A stretch of 64,000 nucleotides of DNA from Ideonella_A sakaiensis_A (GTDB lineage: Bacteria; Pseudomonadota; Gammaproteobacteria; Burkholderiales; Burkholderiaceae_C), in assembly GCF_048320135.1 (NCBI RefSeq), contig NZ_CP182947.1:1860001-1924000 (forward strand), in the 5' to 3' direction. Below, piece by piece: positions 51,369 to 58,402 of this stretch; position 1 is the first letter of the stretch; each line of letters begins with the position of its first letter. The notes below the pieces were generated by a model. That model was not told the DNA's origin, ran no database searches, and worked only from the letters and a program-made list of their open reading frames with translations. Both the position numbers and the translations under genes were made by a program.

Positions 51369-51767
51369 TCACCGCAACAACACGCTGTCGCGCAGCTGCA
51401 CGTCGCGCCCGCCGGCGCGCAGATCGAAGACCATTTCCCAGCGGCCCGGCATGTGCCACATCAGGCCCTCGACCCGCCAGCGGCCGTTGCCGAGCGGCTG
51501 CAGCAGCGGGCGGTAGTTCATGCCGTGGCGGTGCTCGGGCATCGTCGCGTCGATCCGCCGCAGCACGCTCTCGGCCGGGCAGACATCGATCAGCAGCACG
51601 AACGGCTGCGCGACGGCAATCGGTGCCGACTCGACTCGCCAGGCGATCCGCGTCTGGTCAGCTTCGACGACCGTCGCCAGCGGATCCGGCGGCGGGCATG
51701 GCGCAGCAGACAGGCCGGCCGACGCCAGCAGCAGTGCGCCGGGCAGCCAGCAGCCACGCAACGTCAT
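51369..51767 (-). CDS. Small exported protein, FixH/YtkA-like beta-sandwich
   Basis: A 132-residue protein with a signal peptide (CWLPGALLLASAGLSA, cleavage near 21). The mature part has the feel of a YtkA/FixH-type beta-sandwich: AQPFVLLIDVCP, MPEHRHGMNYRPLLQPLGNGRWRVEGL and MWHMPGRWEMVFDL. The H-x-H-G-M and M-x-H-M-P residues could bind copper. The start overlaps the preceding gene's stop (ATGA), and the cytochrome gene follows after 5 bp, so it is a probable partner of that enzyme. Family call is by eye. Confidence 0.78.
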   Translation of the reverse strand: MTLRGCWLPGALLLASAGLSAAPCPPPDPLATVVEADQTRIAWRVESAPIAVAQPFVLLIDVCPAESVLRRIDATMPEHRHGMNYRPLLQPLGNGRWRVEGLMWHMPGRWEMVFDLRAGGRDVQLRDSVLLR

Positions 51768-52645
51768 TTCGCGGCACCACGCGGCGCCGTTGTCATCATC
51801 GACGCGAACAAGGCCTCGCCATTGCGCCAGGCGATCCGTTCGGCGACCGCCGGCGGCAGGTCGGCGAGCCAGCGGCGGGCCGATTCGGCATGTTCGACGA
51901 CGTAATACCAGCGCTCCGGGGTGAAGGTATCGGTGCCGAGCAGAAAACGATCGGGAAAGGCGAGAAAGACCTCGCGCCACGCCGGGTCGACCTTGTTGCC
52001 GCGCGCGTGGTCGTTGCGAAATGCCAGGTCGCACCACAGGTTCTTGTATTTGCGCAGCATCTCTGCCACCTTGTCCGGCGCGTCGAAACCGGAATGCGCC
52101 CACAGGATCCGCGCAGCGGGATCCTGGCGGAACTGGCGCTCGATCGCATCGGCGTCGGAATGCGAATGCAGATACAGCTTGTGCTCGCGCGCCAGTTCGA
52201 CGACGCGGCGCATCACCGGCAGGTCGGCGTCGGCGCCGAATACATGGTATTCACCGATCGCGACATAGCGGTGCCGCGAAAGCCGCGTCTCGAGGTGGCC
52301 GATCACGGTCTGGTCGTGCAGCCAGCTGCCGATTTCGCCGCGCGTGCGGTACGGCCGCAACACAGGCAACACGAGGTCGGGTGCAGCCGCATGAAGCATC
52401 TGCGTGCCGTCATCGCTGCTGCTCGAGACCATCGCATATTTGAGCCCGGCCTGCCGCAGCAGCGCCACTGCCTGCTGCGGCGGCAGCTTGTCCCAGGCAT
52501 CGTGGCTGTAGTGCAAATGGGCGTCGAAGATCGGCAGGCGCTGCGGCTCGGCGGCCACCACCGGCAGCGCGCCGGCGCCCAACCCGACGAGCCACGCGGC
52601 AAGCACCATCCGCCTGCGCCAATTGCTGATGCCGTAACCAACCAT
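51764..52645 (-). CDS. Exported amidohydrolase family protein
   Basis: A 293-residue metal-dependent hydrolase of the amidohydrolase-2 (TIM-barrel) type. The start at 52645 is chosen because AGGAGG lies 6 bases upstream; an ATG at 52666 has no such site. A twin-arginine-like start (NWRRRMVLAAWLVGLGAGALPVVAA) suggests export. Metal ligands are FDAHLHYSHDA (HxH), HSHSD, WAHSGFD and GTDTF. It is the first gene of the three-gene operon with the small exported protein and the di-haem cytochrome. Substrate unknown. Confidence 0.87.
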   Translation of the reverse strand: MVGYGISNWRRRMVLAAWLVGLGAGALPVVAAEPQRLPIFDAHLHYSHDAWDKLPPQQAVALLRQAGLKYAMVSSSSDDGTQMLHAAAPDLVLPVLRPYRTRGEIGSWLHDQTVIGHLETRLSRHRYVAIGEYHVFGADADLPVMRRVVELAREHKLYLHSHSDADAIERQFRQDPAARILWAHSGFDAPDKVAEMLRKYKNLWCDLAFRNDHARGNKVDPAWREVFLAFPDRFLLGTDTFTPERWYYVVEHAESARRWLADLPPAVAERIAWRNGEALFASMMTTAPRGAAK

Positions 52646-52721
52646 CACCTGCCTCCTCGCCTGCATCGCTGACCGATCAGCCAGCCGTCAGCTGCGTTTT
52701 ACCCGAGCTTTGTGAAGAAGC

Positions 52722-52780
52722 TCGTCGTCTTTGCAATTGAAATAACCATTTCATTATTCGTGCTGTATGCTACACAAACT
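52722..52780 (+). promoter_or_regulatory. AT-rich control region upstream of chrB
   Basis: About 60 bases of unusually AT-rich sequence lie directly before chrB. A TATGCT -10-like hexamer (52766-52771) is preceded 17 bases earlier by a weak TAACCA (-35, 3 of 6 matches). If used, transcription would start only a few bases before the ATG at 52781. TGTA-TGC-TACA (52765-52775) is a small dyad overlapping the -10 and might be a ChrB operator. Function is inferred. Confidence 0.35.
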
Positions 52781-53719
52781 ATGTGGGCCATGCTGATCGT
52801 CACCCTGCCGACCCGACCGAATGCGGTGCGGCTGCGCATCTGGCGCAATCTGAAGGCGCTTGGCTGCGCGGCCTTGCGCGACGGCGCCTACCTGCTGCCG
52901 CAGGCGCATGCGGCGCAGTTCGAGCCGGTTGCCGCCGAAGTCCGTGAACATGCCGGCAGCGCGATGATCCTGACGATCGATGCGCGCGACGACGCGCAGC
53001 GTGCCGAGATCGAGGCCATGTTCGACCGCAGCGAAGCCCATGCGCAATTGCGACAGTCGGCGGCGGCGCTGGCAGCCGAATTCGCGGCGCTCGGCGAAAC
53101 CGAAGCCCGGCGCCGCCTGCGCGCAGTTGCCGATGGCCTCGCCGCGCTGCAGCGCATCGATTACTACCCAGGTGCGGCCGCGCAGCAGTCGGAGGACGAA
53201 CTGGCGGCATTGCGCGCGGCGTTCGATGCGCAGTTCGCCAAGGGCGAGCCGGTCGCGCAGCCCGCACACGGCATCGAGCGGCTGCCGCTTGCCCGATTCC
53301 AGCGCAAGCGCTGGGCGACGCGGGAACGGCCATGGGTCGACCGCCTGGCCTGCGCCTGGCTGATCCGCCGCTTCATCGACCAGCAGGCGCAAATTCTCTG
53401 GCTCGCCGATCCGGCCAAGGCACCCCGCGGCGCAATCGGCTTCGACTACGACGGCGCGCGTTTCACCCACGTTGGCAAGCGGGTCAGCTTCGAGGTGCTT
53501 GCCGCGAGTTTCGGCCTCGACAACGACGCTCGGCTGCAACGCATCGGCCGCGTCGTCCACTACCTCGACATCGGCGGACTGCCGGTCGCCGAAGCCGCCG
53601 GGCTTGAAGCGGTGCTCGGCGGGCTGCGCGAAGTTCATGCCGACGACGACCAGTTGCTGAAAGCCGCCGCGCAGGTCTTCGATGCGCTTTATGCCACCCC
53701 GATGCAGGGCCCGCGATGA
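52781..53719 (+). CDS. chrB: Chromate resistance regulator ChrB
   Basis: A 312-residue cytoplasmic protein. The N-terminal domain (about 1-150) shows the ChrB pattern MWAMLIVTLPTRPNAVRLRIWRNLKALGCAALRDGAYLLP; the C-terminal domain (about 180-312) is the ChrB-C part with RPWVDRLACAWLIRRFID and a final LDIGGLPVAEAAGLEAVL. ChrB senses chromate and represses or activates chr genes. The start at 52781 is preferred, with an in-frame ATG at 52790 also possible. It overlaps chrA (ATGA), so the two are coupled. Confidence 0.9.
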   Translation: MWAMLIVTLPTRPNAVRLRIWRNLKALGCAALRDGAYLLPQAHAAQFEPVAAEVREHAGSAMILTIDARDDAQRAEIEAMFDRSEAHAQLRQSAAALAAEFAALGETEARRRLRAVADGLAALQRIDYYPGAAAQQSEDELAALRAAFDAQFAKGEPVAQPAHGIERLPLARFQRKRWATRERPWVDRLACAWLIRRFIDQQAQILWLADPAKAPRGAIGFDYDGARFTHVGKRVSFEVLAASFGLDNDARLQRIGRVVHYLDIGGLPVAEAAGLEAVLGGLREVHADDDQLLKAAAQVFDALYATPMQGPR

Positions 53720-55095
53720 ACAACAGCAGCACGACCCCGATCGACAGCGTCGACGCCGTTACGGATCGCAGCAGAAAACCCGCACCGGTCGGCTTTGCCG
53801 AGGCCTTGCGCTTCTGGCTGAAGCTCGGCTTCATCAGTTTCGGCGGGCCGGCCGGGCAGATCGCGATCATGCACACCGAACTGGTCGAACGGCGGCGCTG
53901 GATCAGCGAGCGGCGGTTTCTGCATGCGCTGAACTACTGCATGCTGCTGCCGGGGCCGGAAGCGCAGCAGCTCGCCACCTACATCGGCTGGCTGATGCAC
54001 CGGACCTGGGGCGGCATCGTCGCCGGCGCATTGTTCGTCTTGCCGTCGCTGTTCATCCTGATGGGCTTGTCGTGGATCTACCTGCGTTTCGGCGATGTGC
54101 CGGTGGTTGCCGGCATCTTCTACGGCATCAAGCCGGCGGTGACCGCGCTGGTGATCCATGCCGCACACCGGATCGGCACCCGCGCACTGAAAAACCGCTG
54201 GATGTGGGGCATCGCGGCAGCGGCGTTCGTCGCGATCTTCGTCTTCGGCGCGCCGTTTCCGGCGATCGTGCTGGCGGCCGGGCTGATCGGGTTTTTCGGC
54301 TCGCGCCGCTGGCCCGATGTCTTCTCGCTCGGCGGCGGCCACGGCGCGGCCGATCAAACTTACGGGCCGGCGCTGATCGACGACGACACGCCGACGCCGA
54401 CGCACGCCCGCTTCTCGCGCCGCCGGCTGGCCCAGGTGCTGCTCGTCGGCCTCGGTTTGTGGCTGGCGGCGATGGGCCTGCTCGTCGCGAGCCAGGGCTG
54501 GCACGGCACGTTGACGCAGATGGGCTGGTTTTTCACGAAGGCCGCGCTGCTGACGATCGGCGGCGCCTATGCGGTGCTGCCTTATGTCTATCAGGGGGCG
54601 GTCGAACACCACCAGTGGCTGAGCGGCGTGCAGATGATCGACGGCCTCGCGCTCGGCGAGACGACGCCGGGCCCGCTGATCATCGTCGTCGCCTTCGTCG
54701 GCTTCGTCGGCGGCTGGCTCGAGCAGGTCTTCGGCGCCGACCGGCTGCTGCTCGGCGCGGCGGCCGCCGCCAGCGTCGTCACCTTCTTCACCTTCCTGCC
54801 GTCGTTCCTGTTCATCCTCGCCGGCGGCCCGGCGGTCGAATCGACCCACGGCAAGCTCGGCTTCACCGCACCGCTGAGCGCGATCACCGCCGCGGTGGTC
54901 GGCGTGGTGCTGAACCTGGCGCTGTTTTTTGCCTACCACGTGTTGTGGCCGCAGGGTTTCGGCGGCCGCTTCGATGTGGTCTCGGCCGCGATCGCGGTGG
55001 CCGCGACATTCGCGCTGTTCCGCTTCAAGGTCGGCGTGCTGCCGCTGCTTGGTGCCTGCGCAGCAGTCGGTCTGCTGGTGACCTGGGTCACCTGA
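53716..55095 (+). CDS. chrA: Chromate efflux transporter ChrA
   Basis: A 459-residue inner-membrane protein of the CHR family, exporting chromate. The long bidomain form is seen: two homologous halves, each with a motif (FISFGGPAGQIAIMHTELVERRRWISERRFL in the first, KAALLTIGGAYAVLPYVYQGAVEHHQWL in the second) and about 5-6 helices. GETTPGPLIIVVAFVGF in the second half is typical. It is the second gene of the chr operon, coupled with chrB and 18 bp before the SOD-rhodanese gene. Confidence 0.95.
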   Translation: MNNSSTTPIDSVDAVTDRSRKPAPVGFAEALRFWLKLGFISFGGPAGQIAIMHTELVERRRWISERRFLHALNYCMLLPGPEAQQLATYIGWLMHRTWGGIVAGALFVLPSLFILMGLSWIYLRFGDVPVVAGIFYGIKPAVTALVIHAAHRIGTRALKNRWMWGIAAAAFVAIFVFGAPFPAIVLAAGLIGFFGSRRWPDVFSLGGGHGAADQTYGPALIDDDTPTPTHARFSRRRLAQVLLVGLGLWLAAMGLLVASQGWHGTLTQMGWFFTKAALLTIGGAYAVLPYVYQGAVEHHQWLSGVQMIDGLALGETTPGPLIIVVAFVGFVGGWLEQVFGADRLLLGAAAAASVVTFFTFLPSFLFILAGGPAVESTHGKLGFTAPLSAITAAVVGVVLNLALFFAYHVLWPQGFGGRFDVVSAAIAVAATFALFRFKVGVLPLLGACAAVGLLVTWVT

Positions 55096-55113
55096 TCAAC
55101 AAGGAGCAAGACG

Positions 55114-56028
55114 ATGGCATCCCCGATCCGCCCCCTGCCCTTCGATCCGGCCACCGTTGCCGGCCTGTCCGAGCGGCTGCTGCTCAGCCACCACGCGAAC
55201 AACTACGGCGGCGCGGTGCGGCGGCTCGACGCGATCCGCGCCGAACTGGCCGAGCTGCCGTTTGCCAGCAGCCCCGGCTACCGGATCAACGGGCTGAAAC
55301 GCGAGGAATTGATGGCCCGCAACTCGGTGGCACTGCACGAGTTGTATTTCGCGAGCATCGCCGGCGGCTCGGAAGTCCCGCAAATCGGGCCGCCGATGGC
55401 GGTCGCGCTCGCCGCCGGCTTCGGCAGCGTCGACCGCTGGCGCGAGGAATTCGGCGCGATCGGCAAGGCGCTCGGCGGCGGCTCCGGCTGGGTGCTGCTG
55501 GTTTTCGATCCGCGCGAGGGAAAACTGGTCAACCAGTGGGCATCCGACCACAGCCAGGTGCTGGCCGGCAGCGCGCCGCTGCTCGCACTCGACATGTACG
55601 AACATGCCTACCACCTCGACTATGGCGCGGCCGCCGCTGCCTATGTCGACAGCTTCCTGACGCGCGTCGACTGGGCGCAGGTCCACCAGCGCTACCGTGC
55701 CTCGCTGCAGGCGGCAAGCGAGCCTTTCGGCATCGCGATCGACGGGCTGGCCGACACCGATGTCATCGACGTCCGGCGGGCCGGCGCCTACCAGGCGTCC
55801 GATTCGGTGATCCCCGGATCGGTCTGGCGCGACCCGACGGCAATCGCCGACTGGGGCAGCACGTTGGCGGCGAGCCGGCGCGTTGCCGTCTATTGCGTGC
55901 ACGGCCACGACCTCAGCCAGGCCGCCGCGCTGCGGCTGCGCGCGGCCGGTGTCGACGCGCACTATCTGCGCGGCGGCATCGAGGCCTGGCAGGCGGCCGG
56001 CGCTCCGCTGCAGCGTCGGCCGGATTGA
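55114..56028 (+). CDS. Fe/Mn superoxide dismutase-rhodanese fusion (ChrC-like)
   Basis: A 304-residue two-domain protein. Residues 1-200 form an iron/manganese SOD fold like the ChrC protein of chromate operons: the ligand-bearing ANNYGGAV (after LLSHH), the WASDHSQVL segment and DMYEHAYHLDYG retain metal-binding His and Asp. Residues 205-304 form a rhodanese domain with active-site Cys261 in VYCVHGHDLS and the closing RGGIEAW. An AAGGAG site lies upstream, and it follows chrA by 18 bp. The SOD part should remove superoxide formed during chromate reduction; the rhodanese part could handle persulfide or sulfur chemistry. The fusion is worth noting; separate chrC genes are the common form. Confidence 0.88.
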   Translation: MASPIRPLPFDPATVAGLSERLLLSHHANNYGGAVRRLDAIRAELAELPFASSPGYRINGLKREELMARNSVALHELYFASIAGGSEVPQIGPPMAVALAAGFGSVDRWREEFGAIGKALGGGSGWVLLVFDPREGKLVNQWASDHSQVLAGSAPLLALDMYEHAYHLDYGAAAAAYVDSFLTRVDWAQVHQRYRASLQAASEPFGIAIDGLADTDVIDVRRAGAYQASDSVIPGSVWRDPTAIADWGSTLAASRRVAVYCVHGHDLSQAAALRLRAAGVDAHYLRGGIEAWQAAGAPLQRRPD

Positions 56029-56125
56029 AGCAGGCACGCAACGCCCGCTGCACCGAGATGCCGTCGGCGTGTCAGACAACGCCGGATTTGCTGCCGACGG
56101 CCGTTCGGGCCGAAGTGGCGCTGTG

Positions 56126-56131
56126 TATGAT
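56126..56131 (+). promoter_or_regulatory. Possible -10 element of the kai operon
   Basis: TATGAT, one mismatch from the -10 consensus, lies 35 bases upstream of kaiC in the only sizable gap (138 bp) before it. No good -35 sits at the right distance (best is TTCGGG), so an activator may be needed. No terminator is seen between chrC and this point. Confidence 0.3.
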
Positions 56132-56166
56132 CCCCGCAGATTCATAGCGATGAAGAGGGCTGGCGC

Positions 56167-57747
56167 ATGGCGCTGTCGGCAAAAGCGGGCAAGTCGTCTG
56201 CCCAGAAGCGGTCCGAAGGACTGCAGAAGACGCCGACCGGCATTCGCGGGTTGGATGAAATCACCGGCGGCGGCTTGCCGACCGGTCGTTCGACGCTGGT
56301 CTGCGGCTCTGCCGGCTCCGGCAAGACGATGCTGGGGCTCGAATTCCTGTTGCGCGGCGCGACCGAGTTCGACGAGCCCGGCGTCTGCATGGTGTTCGAG
56401 GAAACGGCCGAGGAACTGGCCGCCAACATCCGCTCGCTCGGTTTCGACCTGAAGAAGCTGCAGGCGCAGAACCGGGTCGCGGTCGACTATGTGCACATCG
56501 AGCGCAGCGAAATCCACGAGACCGGCGAATACGACCTCGAGGCGCTGTTCATCCGGCTGCAGCATGCGATCGACACCGTCGGCGCCAAACGCGTCGTGCT
56601 CGACACGCTGGAGGCCCTGTTCGCCGGTCTGCCGAACGAAGGGGTGCTGCGCGCCGAGCTGCGGCGGCTGTTCCGCTGGCTGAAGGAACGCGGGCTGACC
56701 GCGGTCATCACAGGCGAACGCGGCGAGACGACGCTGACCCGCTTCGGCCTCGAGGAATATGTCGCCGACTGCGTGATCCTGCTCGACCACCGCATCGAAC
56801 AGCAGACCTCGACGCGGCGGCTGCGCGTCGTCAAATACCGTGGCTCGGCGCACGGCACCAACGAATATCCGTTCCTGATCGGCGAGCGCGGGCTTTCCGT
56901 CTTGCCGATCACCTCGCTGCGCCTCGACCATGCGGCATCGACCCGGCGCATCAGCACCGGCATCCCGGCGCTCGACCAGATGCTCAGCGGCAAGGGTTTC
57001 TACCGCGGCTCGAGCATCCTGGTGTCGGGTGCGGCCGGCACCGGCAAGAGCATCGTCGGCGTCAGTTTTGCCAACGCGGCGTGCCAGCGCGGCGAACGCG
57101 CAATGATCTTCTGCTACGAGGAGTCGCCGGAACAGTTGCAGCGCAACATGCGATCGATCGGCATCGACCTGAAGCCCTGGCTGCAACAGGGCCTGCTGCG
57201 CATCAATGCGACCCGCCCGACGATGCAGGGCCTCGAGCAGCACCTGCTGCAGATGCAGGACGAGGTCAATGCATTCGCACCGGAAGTGGTCATTGTCGAC
57301 CCGATCACCAACCTCAGTTATGCCGACGACGATGTGATGCTGAAGCCGGCGCTGATGCGGCTGATCGACTTTTTGAAGCACCGCAACGTCAGCGCGCTGT
57401 TCACCAACCTGAGCAAGGATGTCGCTGCCGTTACCGGTTTCACGCAGATGGGTGTCTCGTCGCTGATGGACAGCTGGATCATGATGAGCAACCTCGAGAA
57501 CAACGGTGAGCGCACGCGCACGCTGCAGGTGATCAAGTCGCGCGGCATGTCGCATTCGAACAAGATCCGCGAATTTCTCATCAGCGATCAAGGCGTCGAC
57601 CTGATCGACGTCTTTCTCGAGGGCGACCAGGTGCTGACCGGAACCGCACGCGTCGTCCACCAGCAGCGCGCGCCGGCCGCGTCGCCGAACAGCGGCGCGA
57701 ACCAGGCGAAGCGCTCGCCGCGCCGAGCGGCAAGGAAGTCGTCATGA
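56167..57747 (+). CDS. kaiC: KaiC-family clock ATPase
   Basis: A 526-residue double-domain RecA-like ATPase. The first domain has Walker A GSAGSGKT (47-54) and the catalytic Glu pair 78-79; the second has GAAGTGKS (288-295) and Glu pair 318-319. The phosphorylation site in domain two is Ser431-Ser432 (GVSSLMDSW), at the same numbers as Ser431-Thr432 of Synechococcus KaiC. The following RTLQVIKSRGMSHSNKIREFLI matches the KaiC C-terminal core. The C-terminal A-loop (KaiA-binding) tail is replaced by an Ala/Pro/Arg-rich tail. The gene overlaps the next (KaiB) by 4 bases. It probably autophosphorylates and signals through the kinase encoded downstream; KaiA is absent here. Confidence 0.95.
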   Translation: MALSAKAGKSSAQKRSEGLQKTPTGIRGLDEITGGGLPTGRSTLVCGSAGSGKTMLGLEFLLRGATEFDEPGVCMVFEETAEELAANIRSLGFDLKKLQAQNRVAVDYVHIERSEIHETGEYDLEALFIRLQHAIDTVGAKRVVLDTLEALFAGLPNEGVLRAELRRLFRWLKERGLTAVITGERGETTLTRFGLEEYVADCVILLDHRIEQQTSTRRLRVVKYRGSAHGTNEYPFLIGERGLSVLPITSLRLDHAASTRRISTGIPALDQMLSGKGFYRGSSILVSGAAGTGKSIVGVSFANAACQRGERAMIFCYEESPEQLQRNMRSIGIDLKPWLQQGLLRINATRPTMQGLEQHLLQMQDEVNAFAPEVVIVDPITNLSYADDDVMLKPALMRLIDFLKHRNVSALFTNLSKDVAAVTGFTQMGVSSLMDSWIMMSNLENNGERTRTLQVIKSRGMSHSNKIREFLISDQGVDLIDVFLEGDQVLTGTARVVHQQRAPAASPNSGANQAKRSPRRAARKSS

Positions 57748-58079
57748 ACCCGCCGTCGAAAAAGACCGCAGCGCCCGCATCGGAAGCGCCCTCGAAGACC
57801 CGACCCGAGTGGCAACTGCGGCTGTATGTGGCAGGGCAGACGGCCCGCTCCGCGGCCGCACTCGCGAACCTGAAAAAGCTCTGCGAGACGCACCTCGCCG
57901 GCCGCTACGAGATCGAGGTGATCGACCTGCTGGTCAATCCGAAACTGGCCGCCGGCGACCAGATCCTCGCGGTGCCGACGCTGGTGCGCACCTTGCCGGA
58001 GCCGATGAAGAAGATCATCGGCAACCTGTCCGACGTCGAGCGCGTGCTGGTCGGCCTCGATATCCATCCGCTGGGCTGA
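57744..58079 (+). CDS. kaiB: KaiB-family protein, copy 1
   Basis: A 111-residue thioredoxin-like KaiB protein with an extra N-terminal ~25 residues. The pattern LRLYVAGQTARSAAALANLKKLCETHL, EVIDLLVNPKLAAGDQILAVPTLVRTLP and the GNLSD segment match KaiB. It overlaps kaiC (ATGA). It should bind KaiC or, in a fold-switched form, a kinase. The region after about residue 85 (GLDIHPLG) is short. Confidence 0.92.
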   Translation: MNPPSKKTAAPASEAPSKTRPEWQLRLYVAGQTARSAAALANLKKLCETHLAGRYEIEVIDLLVNPKLAAGDQILAVPTLVRTLPEPMKKIIGNLSDVERVLVGLDIHPLG

Positions 58080-58083
58080 TGCG

Positions 58084-58398
58084 ATGACGCGAGCCGAGGC
58101 GATGCCTTACCAGCTGCAGCTGTTCGTCAGCGGCGGCGGCGCCCGTTCGGCAAGGGCCATCGTCAACGTGCGCCGGATCTGCGAACAGAACCTGCCCGGC
58201 CGCTACCATCTCGACGTGATCGATATCTCGAGCAACCCGGCGCGTGCGAAGAAGGAACAACTGATCGCGGTGCCGACCTTGATCCGCGTCCTGCCGAAGC
58301 CGGTGCGCCGCTTCATCGGAGACATGTCGCGCACGCAGACGATCGTCGAAGGCCTCGATCTGCCACCTCTGCCGGAGCCGCCGGCGACATCGGATTGA
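58084..58398 (+). CDS. KaiB-family protein, copy 2
   Basis: A 104-residue second KaiB, 4 bp after copy 1. LQLFVSGGGARSARAIVNVRRICEQNL, DVIDISSNPARAKKEQLIAVPTLIRVLP and the IGDMSRTQ segment match the family. It differs from copy 1 at about half the positions by eye, so the two may bind different partners (for example KaiC and the kinase). It is followed 4 bp later by the kinase gene. Confidence 0.9.
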   Translation: MTRAEAMPYQLQLFVSGGGARSARAIVNVRRICEQNLPGRYHLDVIDISSNPARAKKEQLIAVPTLIRVLPKPVRRFIGDMSRTQTIVEGLDLPPLPEPPATSD

Positions 58399-58402
58399 TC
58401 TG

